DNA of 64,000 bases from Grammothele lineata. Lineage: Eukaryota; Basidiomycota; Agaricomycetes; Polyporales; Polyporaceae. The stretch lies in the NCBI GenBank assembly GCA_002150815.3, contig NDFF03000144.1, forward strand, positions 96,315-160,314, written 5' to 3'. Below are positions 45,940-58,203 of this stretch, piece by piece. The notes under the pieces are model-generated. The model did not search any database. It was not told the DNA's origin and saw nothing but the letters and a program-made list of their open reading frames with translations. Position numbers and translations under genes: made by a program. Each line of letters opens with the position of its first letter. Within the stretch, counting starts at the first letter, position 1.

Positions 45940-47004
45940 GACGGGCAGCAAGAAGTCAGCAGTACCGCATCGCAAAAGAAGGTCTATTTGAACGGCATCT
46001 CAACTGCAGTCTCGTGGCCGTCCTGTCGCCATATGGGTAAATGCCCGTCTGACATTGAGGGAAGATTGATGGCGTGCGATCATGAGAGAACGCGCATGAT
46101 CTACTATGCCGGGGGAGAGACAACCCTATCGGAAAGTGCCGTTAGAAGGGCTCCGACTCAGGGTCTACTACTAGTATTCTTGGTGCTTGGCGTCACTACA
46201 GGCGTTTACGAAGGAATTCAATTCAAGAAGTGAGACAATCTCGGTGGTAGAGGCCTCACCGTGATGGCATGAGCTCGGAGGGTTATAAAGCGTTATTTGA
46301 AAGCATCCTGTTGAGAGATCTCCCGGTGGCCTCTTGAGGTCTTTTCGGACGAAACCATGCGCGGGCAAAGTTCTCTTCGTCGGTCACCGATGCCGCGCGA
46401 AGTCCGACTCGGAGTCGGAGTACGTGACGTTTTAGCGCGCTCCCGCCAATCTCGAGAGGTTCTAGTCACCTCCTATGGGACTGGGATCAGGCCTTGAGCC
46501 ACGCTGGTCATGAAGATCCGAATGATGAAACTTTGAAGGGACTCGATCGAGACCAACAGAGTGCGTGATGACATTCATTGCAACTAGAAAAGGGTACCCT
46601 AGCTTCCATAGTATAATATGCAGGAATTTTACTCACAACAAAGAAAGCTGCGAAGCAGAATCAGAGAAGAGATTCATATCAGATTCGCACGAGTACTTCA
46701 GAGAAGGAGAACTACGAGAACGAATTTGAACTTTGACGGGTCTCACATTCTCACGATCATGTGACTACACCTCAGCACTGATTTCGCTCGCTTAACTTGG
46801 AGAGTAATCACTCGTGGTTTGTATCGAGGCTTAAATAGATTACAGCATTGTAATCGCCTACACTCACATCATATTATTCCATGTTCACTCTTCCGGATCT
46901 CAAACGACGGCGTACAGAGAGTTAGTCTAGCCATGACGCCGGTTACTACCAATGTACCAGCACATTGGAAAACGGCGACTCGGAGAACCGCCGCCGTCTC
47001 TACT
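45940..47004. other. Spacer between P450-4 and P450-5
   Basis: About 1.07 kb with no supportable gene. It should hold the P450-4 promoter and the P450-5 3' end. Confidence 0.45.
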
Positions 47005-49090
47005 TCAATCATCCTCACTGATGCTCATATCTATGAGTGCTTCGGCTTTGGCAGACCGAGGCTTGATCGTGCAGCGAGCGTCTTCAGGGCCTCTGCAAGG
47101 AATACATCAGGACGCATTTCGGAGCCCGTATATCACTCATCAACTCACGAAACGAATTTGCTTTCCTCACGCGGTTCGATCTTGATAACTTCGTCATTCT
47201 CATCCATCGGTGGTGTGATGTCAAAGACGTGAAGCACAAGGGCAACAGTGATGAACAACGACGCATCACCGAAGTGCCTTCCGGGGCAGAATCTGAGGGA
47301 ATGCAGCCTGCATAAGAGAATATTACACTAGGAATTGAACAGGGAGTACCTTCTACCGAAGCCAAAGACAAAATTGTAAGGGTCACGTACGTCCGGGTCG
47401 AGCTTTCCATCGCGGATGAACCGCTCAGGAAGGAAGAGCTCCGGGTCCTTGTATGCCAGCGGGTCGTGCATGCAGTGCCTAGAGGAAGCAGCGTGAACGA
47501 ACGCGCAGAGAGATATTTGAGATATTAACTGACCAGATGTTGGCTATCACTGTCGTTCCCTTGGGGATGAAGTACCCGCGCAACTCGTCGTCCTCGATCA
47601 TGCAATGCTCCAGCCCCAGCGGAATTGGCGTCATCCACCTTAACATCTCCTTCAAAATCGCGTTGACGTACACGAGCCTGTCGCGGTCTTCATGCGTGGG
47701 AAGGCGATCGGGGCCGACGACTTCGTCGAGCTCCGCTTGGGCCTTCTTCTGGATGTCGGGATTTAACGACATCCCGAGGAAGAAAGTCTTCAATGCCATG
47801 TACGTCTGTAAGCGACAGTCGCATGAAGCCGCGAGCCATCAGCCAGCTGCACTTCGTTCACTACAAACAACGCCCGCTATACTCACCGTATCCGACCCTG
47901 CCTCGAATGCTGGGCCAATGGCATCTATGGTAAAATTCTCGGCCGCTTCCAAGGTCCATCCGTCTTCCTGCAGCTTGGCGATGATATCTCCCACAATGCA
48001 CTGGGTGTCTACATGCTTCGCCTTCACGAGCACCATTGTCAGCATGACGTTGTTCACGATCGTGAGACAAGTATTTCACGAATATACTAACCAAGGTCTC
48101 CTTGTACTTCTCGAACGGCGCGTTGAATAACCGTACATGGGCGGCACGCCATTTTGCGAATTTCTTCTGGAAGGGGACGAACGACGGGGCGTATTTCAGG
48201 AAATGGAGGAAGTCGACCAGGAAGCCTCCCCGAACGAGTAGGCTTTCACGCGTGCCTTCTAAGCCTTCGTCCACGACGGCGAGCGTTTCATCGTCTTCGT
48301 AGGCTGCTTTCACTCCGTAGTTGGTACGAAGCAACGTTGAAGAGACAGTGCTAACGAGAAAGACAATGACGACACAGTACAACACCACGATGGACGTACT
48401 TACTATCGGATGTGATCTTCGAAACGTTCCGGGCTCTCGCGCAGTTTTTTCAAGAACACGAGCGCAACCTCGCGCTGGGTTGCTTTGTACTTCTGGAGCG
48501 CTCCGGGATTGAAATGTTGCCAAAACACCCGCCTTCGGTTTCGCCACGGCTGCCCGTAGGGCATGAAGCCGAAATTCTCTTCTTGGCCTAGACTAAGTTG
48601 GAATCACGTACGTGAGCGTGCGCACATGATGATGAATGACTGAAGGGAGTCACGCACAGCGAGATGCTCGGCGTTTGGGGTCTTCCGGAGGAAGTAGCAG
48701 AGCGTCGATCGAGCGACTCAAAAATGATCTCGGGGTCGTTTATGATGACCATATCCTGTCCGAGCACGCGTAGGCCAAGGATGTCGCCTACACAAATAGT
48801 CAGTATCAGCGCGTTCCAGACTTGAAGTAAATATACGCACCGTACTTCGCGCAGAGATCCCGGAAGCCCACCCATGGCCTTAACGTGGGCATGATGAACA
48901 TGTTCCCAACGATGGGGAGTGGCTTGGGCCCCGGAGGTAGAGGAAGACCCCTTGAACGTGCCCTCCATGAAACTACCGAGCGTAGGTAGAGGGCGACAAA
49001 GATGGCACATGCCAAACCGGAGACGGCTTGGAGAGAGAGGAAGTTCGTCAGACGTGTGCTCTTGATACATGGTTGGCGCGAATAGACCAT
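47005..49090 (-). CDS. Cytochrome P450 (P450-5)
   Basis: Nine exons: 49090-48841, 48787-48658, 48592-48404, 48350-48092, 48021-47887, 47805-47534, 47478-47350, 47292-47149 and 47092-47005, giving 531 residues. Anchor helix [28 protein letters not shown]-helix WRNRRR, I-helix EAGSDT, K-helix EMLR, PERF and FGFGRRFCPGR. It has one extra codon in exon 4 and a longer N-terminus than P450-3 and -4; otherwise the exon plan is the same. ER monooxygenase of unknown substrate. It is the third member of the P450-3/4/5 tandem family, all on the minus strand. Confidence 0.92.
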
Positions 49091-50199
49091 AGCTATCGTT
49101 CGTGAGGCGAGAAGTCTTTTAAGTCTCTGCTGTACTCGAATGTCATTTCCGTGCTGTCCCCATACGGAACAACTGCACTAACTGACGTGAGAGGATTCGT
49201 GGGTGAGGGGAGACGCTGTAGACGCCACCAAGTCATGAAGTGGCGTACACGATTGACTGCGATCCACGGAGAGAAACGAGGGGAGGCCTAGGCGAAACTA
49301 TGAGGCAATTGGAGGAGCTCATAAGATCGTTTCGGCAGTTGTGTTCCTCTCCGGTTCGTCAGTGTCTGTGTGAAAAGGAGGCCGTTAGAAACTGTCGCCA
49401 CCAAGGAACGTAAGTCTCCACCATGATGATGTTGTAGGACCTCCGGTGTCTCGCTTTGACCGGGACGTAGTCCAGTTAGTTGCCGGTTGAGGATGAGTAG
49501 TAGTCAGCGGAGATTGTGAGGTCGGAGAGCGATTACTTAGGAATTGTACCGATTTCCTAGTGCCCCACGGCTGTGTTCTATTTCCAAAGCTTGTCAAAGT
49601 TTGGGGAAGCTTTATGATATAAAGTATTAGGGTCGACGAGACTTGGGAGCGATGTCACCTGCGATCTACGTTCGACTGCGAACTCGGATTCGAGTTTGAC
49701 ACTAGTAGTACTGATGTGATTGCGGAGTGAACTTACTGATGATATTACAGGTCCTGTGAATGGTTGCGCAACACTGAGCTTGATGATCGTGCCAACAACG
49801 AAATCCCGAGTGCTTAGACAGGTATGATACTTCCGAAAAGCACGGCGCGAGACGTGTGCATGATCAGAGACGCGGTTTTTGGAGTCGATTAGGTTGAATC
49901 TAGTACGGCACAGGTATGTTTCAATCCCACGACCGTGTGATTGGGACGTATGACGCGATTTTTTCGACAAAAGCGCTCCAGGTCTGCGTGAGAGGGGGTG
50001 AGAGCGAGTGACGAGTAAGGAGGAGAGCCTAGCGATTTTAGGAGCGCGTGAAGCCCTCGAAGCGCCCACTTTCACCAGGTCTCACCCGCGCTCACCGGGG
50101 ATCACTCGCGCTCACTCGCGCTCACCCGCGCTCACTCGCTCTCATCCACTCTCACCGATGTTCACCAGCTTTCACCAGCTAGCTACAGCTAACGCCATC
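49091..50199. other. Spacer upstream of P450-5 with a 10-bp minisatellite
   Basis: No gene is visible. At 50070-50180 the + strand carries imperfect 10-bp units around CGCGCTCACT, and at 49989-50017 the inverted form (GTGAGAG, then GAGCGAGTGA). The rest is unremarkable. Confidence 0.5.
49985..50182. repeat. Minisatellite flanked by an inverted copy
   Basis: The right part has about eight imperfect CTCACTCGCG-type units. The left part has GTGAGAGCGAGTGA, which pairs with ATGAGAGCGAGTGA in the reverse complement of the right part (13 of 14). About 60 bases separate the arms, so a hairpin or a small mobile-element end is possible. It sits at the edge of duplication copy A. Confidence 0.5.
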
Positions 50200-53100
50200 A
50201 TCGGGACGGGCCGACCGTCCTGCCGCCCGGGGCCCCAATGCCTGCCAGTCGCGACTAGGGCCTGCCTCCGATCCCATCTCATCCGACTGAAGTTCCTCTT
50301 GTCCGTACACCGCGCTCTTCATCCTAGGCTAGGCCTCTTAGCTTCCGTTCCTACCGCTTCTCCTACTGGCGCACCTTCACACTGTTCCCTTGCACCGCCT
50401 CCTCTCGACAGTCGGCGTTCATTGAGCCCGCTCCTCGTCGCTGCGGTTACCTACCACCGGTGACTGTACACGCCGAACGGTTACACCATCAACTCGGACC
50501 ATTCTTCAACGACTTCAAGTATTTTGTAGCTTTAGAATGTCCCGGAACAGAGATGAAAGCGTACGCCGTGAACGCCATACGTCTTGTATCACCGCTTTCC
50601 ATCGCATGCTTCCCTTCATCTCCCGAGTGAAGCCCCCTTCTTGCACGCGATTACTTTCAGGAGCTGGCGACGTATTTCGTCACTTCCAATACTAGCAGAA
50701 GTCTCTAGAGTGAGGAAAACATTACGTACGTAGCGCAGTTGCACTGGTCTGTGGTCGTTATACGGAGACCGCAATGCTATTGGTGCTTCGGGTGCAGATA
50801 GCTTTGCTGTCCGGGTACGTCGTAGCCTCCGTTTAAGAGTCTGTCCTTCACGCCAATGCATGTATCACTCCATTATGCCTCTTATAAGACCAAAGATGTG
50901 TTTTCTGCTTAGAGCGCCTGCGCACGCGAGCGTGACGTTTCTCTCCGTAGCCTGGCATGGTGAGAGCAGTGCTAGAGGACACGGTAGAATTGTGCATCAC
51001 GAGGCAGCCCGAGGAGGGAATAGCATAGAGGTTATAGTATCGTTCAAAATCTCCGTCATGCTCACGAATAACACGTAATCGACATCGTTGGATACGATCT
51101 CCAGATTGTACGAGACGACCTTGTATATTTACCAATTCCTTCCACAGCTACTCGTAAACCACCTCACTGAAAGCATGCGCGATCGTCTCCTCGGCGTGAG
51201 CAGATCTCGGCTTGATCGTGCAACGGCAGTCCTCGGGCCACCTGGACAAATACAATGGTGAGTAAGTGGACGATACATTGTAGCCCTAGTGAGTATATGC
51301 TTGAAACACTTACGATGAGAAGCCGCTCCTCATTCGCGGTTCGATGGTTATAGGATGCCCATTCTCGTCCACCGGGGGGCTGATGTCGAAGACTTGTAGC
51401 ACCGAAGCGACGAATAGGAACAGTGATGCGTCCGCGAAGTATCGTCCGGGACAAAACCTGAGCAGAGAATCTAGTGCACCTCTCCGTTGTCAGCCGAGGA
51501 AGAAAGAACGACGTACCTTCTTCCGAATCCGAAGACGAAGTCGTAGGGGTCTCTTGCGTTAGTATCGAGCTTGCCATCTCGTAAAAATCTCTCCGGCGCA
51601 AACTTCTCTGGGTCCTCGAATGTATCCGGATCGTGCATGCAAGCCCTAACGTAATGGTCAGCATTGAGCTGCATATTGCTTGTACCCAGATCATGGACGT
51701 AGAACCTACCAAATGTTAGCTACAACGATGGACCCCCCGGGTACAAAGTAGCCGCCAAATTCGTCGTCTGTCTCGGTGCTGTGGGCGAGACCCAGTGGAA
51801 CGGCTGGCATCCAGCGCAGGACCTCGCGAATGATCGCATTCACATAAGGAAGAGCGGGGCGATCGCCGAAGTCTGGAAGGCGGGCGGGACCGACGACGGC
51901 ATCCAACTCGACTTGCGCTCGACGTTGAACGTCTGGGTGTAATGACATAGCCAAGAAGAACGCTTCCAAAGTGGACGATGTCTGCCAGGCAGAAGATGAT
52001 GAGTGGTGACTCAAGTTAGATATAGAATCAAGAAGCGTACCGTGTCAGAGCCGGCTTGCGGGAGTGCAAAATAGTGTCAACAAAGTCTTTCATCGGGAGA
52101 ACGAGACCGACATACCGCTGAATACGACGCTGGCAACACCCTTGGCCATCCGTTCCTTTTCGTCATTTCCCTCGACCCCTTTTGCGTGACTCAAATCTGC
52201 GAGCACATCTTCGACGACACATCTGCGCTTTCCTACGCGCAACTGAAGTTTGTTGCAACATCACAGGTCAATTGACTGAGTCTGGCAGGAAGCGATATTA
52301 TACAGAAACTCACGGCGGCTGCTTTGTGTCGATCGAATAGCGTTTCGTCCATGTATCCCGATGCAGCTCTCCACTTCGAGAAACACCGCATGAACGGAAG
52401 GAACGACGGCGCGTGACGGAGGAAGGGCAGGAAGTCGACGAGGAAACCGCCCGCCACGAGTACTTGTCGCGGACCTTCGAAACCCATCTCTATAAGCTGC
52501 ATCGCGCTGTCATTCTCATAGGTTGCGCTCAGTCCGTAGACGACCCTCAGAAGAGTTGCAGAGACGCAGCTGAAAGATGCGTTACAAGACATAGTGTGGC
52601 ATAGCAGACGAGCCGTAGTACATCGGCACTCACTACTGGATGTGTTCTCTGAACCGCTCGGGGCTTTCGCGCAGTTTGTTCAAGAAGACGTGCACGTTTT
52701 GTCGCTGGATGGGACGATATTGTACTGCGGCTTTTGGGTGAAAGCGCTGCCAAAGCATACGCCGTTCGATCTTCCATCTCGGTCCGTAGGGCATGAGTGC
52801 GAAGTTTTCGCCCTGACCGATTCTGGCAGGGAACGGACGCGTTAGTTAGTACAAGAAGGTAAGGGTGGTCGATGTGATGTGCGCACAACTGGATGCTCGG
52901 TGTTTGCGGGCGGCTCGAGGTGTTTGCAGTGCGGCGGTTGAGGTACTCGAGGATGACTTCAGCACTACCCAGAACGACCGTTTGCCGACCGAGCACTTGC
53001 ATGCCTAAAATGTTGCCTACGCATTACCTAAGACATTGAGATGACTCAGAGGGATAGCATACCACGCACCGTATTTCGCCGCGAGCTCCCGAAAACCCTC

Positions 53101-53620
53101 CCACGCCCGGACCTTGGGCATATCGAAGAGGTTGCCTACGATTGGAAGGGGTCTCGGTCCCGGAGGGAGAGGAAGGCCACGGGTACAAGCTCTCCACACT
53201 AATAGCTGTCGAAGATAGACGAGTATGAGCAGGCCAAGAGCGAACGCGACGGAGACAACGAGGATATCTGCACGGTTTGTAGGAATAAACAACTCCATGG
53301 TGGGTCCAGTAAAGCTAAGGCTGCGTGGGAGCTGAGGTCCAGTCGGAACACATTCATCGTTTTATATAGCTTCAGCGCACATCGTTTGTGGGAATTGAGC
53401 TATGCTGGGTGAACGTGTTAATGAGGCCCTGAGCTTATGCCTTCCGAGTAATCGAAGGACGGCGCACCGAGCGCCATCCAAGGGGCTGGTTCTGGGGCTA
53501 GGCATGGGGTGTTTGGGGTTTGGGGAACAGTACTGGGAAGCCAAGGAGCGGCTAGAGGAAAGTCAGAAGCATCACAAGACTGCGAACGAAAGAAGATGAA
53601 GGCAACGCCTTACCGCGGAT
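50200..53620. repeat. Segmental duplication, copy A (contains P450-6)
   Basis: Matches 54510-57880. The shared segment includes about 0.9 kb downstream of the P450 stop (for example GTAGCCTGGCATGGTGAG at 50947 and 55211), the whole gene, and about 0.3 kb upstream (diverged). The coordinate offset is about 4.26 kb at the start and stop codons and about 4.3 kb in the 3' flank. Boundaries are approximate. Confidence 0.75.
51148..53298 (-). CDS. Cytochrome P450 (P450-6)
   Basis: Ten exons: 53298-53070, 53016-52887, 52822-52634, 52569-52314, 52242-52116, 52054-52041, 51981-51710, 51645-51517, 51457-51314 and 51241-51148, giving 527 residues. Anchor helix VVSVAFALGLLILVYLR, PPGPRPLPIVGN, C-helix WKIERR, I-helix AGSDT from a 14-nt microexon, K-helix EVLR, PERF and FGFGRRFCPGR. 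The microexon acceptor is CAAG rather than the CAG of its sister P450-7, a weaker site. TATATAAA lies 63 bases upstream (53361-53368). It is an ER monooxygenase and the sister copy of P450-7, with the same length and identical exon sizes. Confidence 0.91.
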
Positions 53621-54359
53621 CCGGACGGAGTCAAGGCTACGCGCAGAAACCATAAGATGGCGTCTAACCGGAACTGGTGTGTCGGACCGAGCCTCATAGG
53701 TTAGGTTTTCGTGCGCTGAAACCGGAGTTGATCTCAGCTGCCACCGCTCTTAGCGTGGCGTGTGGCATCCATACATTCAGACAGGACTTACCTATGCCTG
53801 GCACCTGCTGAGTGTATGCTTCGGTTTTGTCTGGTGGCACCTCGAACGCTGGAATGTAGGGCTGAGGGCATCAGATGAAAGAGAGTTCAAGAATGCCTCA
53901 CGAACTCGAGTCGGTCTTCACCAGCACACGGAGGTACAGAAACCCGACACAAACCAGCCTATAGTGACAGCATTCCAGGCCCCATACAGAGGGGTGGTTC
54001 TTCGGGCTATGGTACTTCAGATTTCATCTGCGGCTCGCTTCTCGCCTTGGCTCGAATCCATCTCCTCCTGCACGCAGCGAGCGGGGCGTGATTCAGCAGC
54101 AACAATCCTCTGGGTAGCTGAGGAAACGTGGTGGGGACCGCGCGGTCGTCGAGTTCAACGTTCAGATCAAATAGTTAAACTTGGCAGAGACGTACGAGAC
54201 GGAATTGTCTACATATCACGCGTAGCTAAACCTTGATCGGTTGTTCGTCGTCGATTGGAGATTTTAATATATGTTGAATACTGAGTCAAAATATTTCATC
54301 GGCCGCCGGGAACCTGCTTGAAATAGCCGAGATGCGTAGAGATGGGCCTGGAGACTTAC
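53621..54359. other. Spacer between the two duplication copies
   Basis: No gene is supported. The right end borders the relic P450 exon. Confidence 0.45.
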
Positions 54360-54497
54360 TACTCGAGATGCTTCCTGAATGTTCAACAGCTTGAGAAAAA
54401 ACGCGCGTACGACGGTGCGCTGTATGTACACTGGGTCGGTACGCGTGAATCGTGCAGGCTGGCCCGTGAAAATGCTGCCACATCTTCGCGCGTCTAC
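54360..54497 (-). pseudogene. Relic P450 exon 3 fragment
   Basis: Read on the minus strand this resembles the second half of exon 3 of P450-8: a GACGCGCG start, TGGCAGCATTT (W-Q-H-F), ATTCACGCGTACCGACC (I-H-A-Y-R-P), the VVRAF-LKLL segment, and a donor-like GAGTA|GTAAG at the same place. Frame shifts between W-Q-H-F and the rest break it, and no flanking P450 exons are present. It stops next to the edge of duplication copy B. Confidence 0.75.
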
Positions 54498-54509
54498 ATA
54501 CATAATGCC

Positions 54510-57500
54510 GACCGGCAGTCCGGCCCGAGCCCCACGCCTGCCATGCTAGTCGCGACTGGGGCCTGCCTGCGGTCTCATCTTATTCGTGCACCACGTCCTT
54601 CACCCTAGGCCGAGTCTCTTAGCTTCCGCTGTCACCTCTTCTCCTACTGGCTCACCGTTACACTGTTCCCTTGCACCGCCTTCTCTCGCCTGTCGGCGTT
54701 CGTTGAACCCCCTCCTCATCGTCACGGTTTACCAACCACCGGTGACCGTACATGCCGAAAAGTTGTACCGTCAACTTGGACCATTCATTAGCAACTTGTA
54801 TTTGGAGCTTCAGATTGTCCTGGGAGATCAAATCAAGCATAATTCGTAAATGTCGTACGTCTTGTATTCCCGCTCTCCCTCGCATGCTTCCCTTCGTATT
54901 CGTGAAGCCCCCTTCTTGTACACGACTACTTTCAGGAGCTGGTGGTGTATTTCGTCCCGTCCAATGCTATCGAATGTCCTTAGAGTAAAGAAAACATCGC
55001 GTGCGTAGCGTACTGGTTCGTGGACGTTATGCGGAGACTGTAATGCCAGTGCTCCCGGTGTGGATCGCTTTGCTGTTCGGGTACGTCATGGCCTCCGTCT
55101 TAGAGTCTGTTCTTTATGCCAACGCATGCATCATCCCCTTGTATTCGTTACAAGTCCAAAACTGTGTTTTCGACCTAGAGTGTCCCCGCACGTGAGTGTA
55201 ACCTCTCTCTCAGTAGCCTGGCATGGTGAGTGCAGTGCTAGAGGACACGGTAGGATTGTGTGTCACGAACCACACAGAGGGAATGGCATAAATATTAAAT
55301 TATCGTTCAAAGTCTCTGTTACTCTCACGAATAATACATAACCGACATCATTGGACACGATATATAGATTGGACGGGACGACCTTGTATGCCTACTGATT
55401 CCTTCTATAGCTACTCGCAAACTACCTCACTGAAAGCATGCGCGATCATCTCTTCGGCCTGAGCAGACCTAGATTTGATTGTACAACGACAATCCTCGGG
55501 CCACCTGGGAAAGTGCACAGATCAGCAAATGAATCGTAGCCCTAGGGAGCATAGGCTTCAAACACTTACGATGAGAAGCCGCTCCTCATTCGCGGTTCGA
55601 TCGTTATAGGCCGCCCGTGTTCGTCCACCGGGGGGCTGATGTTAAAGACTTGTAGCACCGAAGCGACGAATAGGAACAGTGATGCGTCCGCGAAGTATCG
55701 TCCAGGACAAAACCTTGAGCAAAGAATTTTAGCGCACCTCTTCACTTAGTGTCAGCCGAGGAAGAAAGAACGACGTACCTTCGTCCGAATCCGAAAACGA
55801 AGTCGTAGGGATCCCTTATGTTAGCACCGAGCTTGTCATCTTGTAAGAATCTCTCTGGCGCAAACTTCTCTGGATCCTCGAATGTGTCCGGATCGTGCAT
55901 GCAAGCCCTGACATAAACGGTCAGCATTGAGTTGCATATTATTTGTACCCAGCCCATGGACGTAGAACTTACCAAATGTTCGCTACAACAGTGGACCCTC
56001 CGGGTACAAAATAGCCACCAAATTCGTCGTCCTCCTCGGTGCTGTGGGTGAGTCCCAGCGGAACGGCTGGCATCCAACGCAAGACCTCGCGAATGATCGC
56101 ATTCACATAAGGAAGAGCGGGGCGATCGCCGAAGTCTGGAAGGCGGGCGGGACCGACGACGACATCCAACTCAGCTTGCGCACGACGCTGAACGTCCGGG
56201 TGCAACGACATGGCCAAGAAGAATACTTCGATGGTAGAGGACGTCTGCCAGGTGAAAGATCATGAGTGGTTTTCAAACCAAGGATGCGCTCAAGAAGCCC
56301 ACCGTATCAGAGCCGGCTGCGGGAATGCAAAAAGTGTGAACAAAGCTCTTCGTGAAGGACAACGCTCGCATACCAGTGAATATAACGCTGGATATACCCT
56401 TGGCCATCCGCTCCCTTTCGTCATTACCCTCTACCCCCTTTGCATCACTCAAATTTGCGAGTACGTTCTCGACGACACATCCAGGATTTCCTACGCGCGA
56501 CTGAGTCCGTTGCGGAAACGCAAGTCAGTCAATTGAGTGTGACGGGAAGAAGCAATGGGTAGAAACTCACGGCCGCTGACTGGTGTCGATTGAAAAGGGT
56601 GTCATCTAAACACTCCCATGCGGTTCGCCACTTCTCAAAACGCCGCATGAAGGGAAAGAACGATGGCGCATGGCGGAGGACGGGAAGGAAGTCGATTAGG
56701 AACCCTCCAGCCACGAGCACTTGTCGGGGTCCTTCGAAACCATGTTCGATGAGCTGCATTGCGTCGTCTGCATCGTATGCAGCGTCTAGTCCATAGACAA
56801 CTTTCAACAGTGTGGAAGCGACGCAACTGCAAGGGAGGGCGTTACAAGGTAAGCATTGGCATGGTGCTACTTCAAGGAGAGCAAAGGCACTCACTATTGG
56901 ATGTGTTCGCTGAGCCGCTCGGGGCTTTCACGTAGCTTGTTCAAGAAGACATGTACATTCTGTCGTTGCACAGGACGATATGATACCGCAGCTTTGGGGT
57001 GGAATTGCTGCCACAGTACACGCCGTTCGATCTTCCATCTTGGTCCGTAGGGCATGAAGCCAAGGTTTTCGCCCTGACCGATTCTACAAGAATGTGGATA
57101 CGTCAGCCATTGCAAGAAAGTGATACCTATCGATGGGACGCGCGTACAACTGGATACTGGGTGTTTGCGGGCGACTTGAAGTGTTCGCGGTGCGGCGATT
57201 GAGGTATTCGAGGATGACCTCAGCACTACCCAGGACGACTGTTTGCTGTCCGAGCACACGCATGCCAAAAATGCTCCCTACACATTCCCTTGAGAGATCG
57301 AGAGTATTGTAGGGGTAGCATATTACGCACCGTATTCCGCTGCAAGTTCCCGAAGGCCCTCCCACGCCCGGACCTTAAGCGTGTCGAACAGGTTACCCAC
57401 GATCGGAAGCCGTCTTGGTCCTGGAGGGAGGGAAAGCCCGCGAGAGCGAGCTTTCCATACAGATAGGTGTCGAAAATAAGCGAGTGTGAGGATCCCACAC

Positions 57501-57880
57501 GTGAATACGATGAGGACAGCGAGGATATCTCCCCGATTCTCGGAAGTGAGCCATTCCATGGTGAGTCGTGTAAAGTCGAGGGGTGGGTTGAGCTGAAGGC
57601 TCACTGGGATCCCTCCCACCTCTTATATGTACTATAACCTCGGTGCATAACATGTGTGGATATGGTGTTTCGGGCTTGCGCTATGGCGGATAAACGCTTT
57701 AGTGAACTCATAACCACCGAAGCATCGGAGGATGGCGCACCACAGCGCTGTCCAATTTGCCGATTCCGGAAGTACGCACAATGTGTCTGGAGTTTGGGGA
57801 GTGATTTTGGGCAAACAGACGCTAGAAAGAATGCAGGCGTACCACGAGACTGCGAAAAGAGGAGTTGAGACAAGGCGAGG
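54510..57880. repeat. Segmental duplication, copy B (contains P450-7)
   Basis: Counterpart of 50200-53620. The 3' flank 54520-55410 aligns by eye with 50210-51147, with scattered substitutions and small indels, and the gene bodies are far more similar to each other than to any other P450 here. The upstream flank match (57680-57880 to 53400-53610) is weaker. Confidence 0.75.
55411..57559 (-). CDS. Cytochrome P450 (P450-7)
   Basis: Ten exons: 57559-57331, 57277-57148, 57083-56895, 56826-56571, 56500-56374, 56316-56303, 56244-55973, 55907-55779, 55713-55570 and 55504-55411, giving 527 residues. Anchor helix LAVLIVFTCGILTLAYFR, PPGPRRLPIVGN, C-helix WKIERR, I-helix AGSDT from a 14-nt microexon, K-helix EVLR, PERF and FGFGRRFCPGR. 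Exon 9 uses acceptor CAAG where P450-6 has CAG, and the microexon donor is GTGGGC. The frame is open throughout, so the gene looks functional. It is the duplicate of P450-6; the proteins differ at scattered sites including the substrate-facing B-C and F-G regions. A TATAAG element is about 65 bases upstream. Confidence 0.91.
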
Positions 57881-58203
57881 ATGAAGGCAGTTCCTCAAAC
57901 TCGATACAGATGGAGTTAGTATTCCACCCGACAACCATGCGACGACGTTGACTGGAACTTGTTGAGAGACCGAGCTTGATGGTTTGGGTTTGGGTGCGCT
58001 GGAATCGGAGTTCCCTGTCGGCTCGGACCCACCGTGAGGGGGCCAGGAGGAATCACAAGAGTCATGAAGCACTTACTTATGCCTGAATGGGTGTTTCAAC
58101 TTCTTGTGGCGGCGCTTCGAGCAGTCAGAGTCTAAAGCAGAGAATGGAGAACTTCGATGTTCCGGATTACATGGTGTGTGCCAAGCCAATTCTATGATTT
58201 CGT
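57881..58203. other. Spacer between P450-7 and P450-8
   Basis: 323 bases with no supportable feature. Confidence 0.4.
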
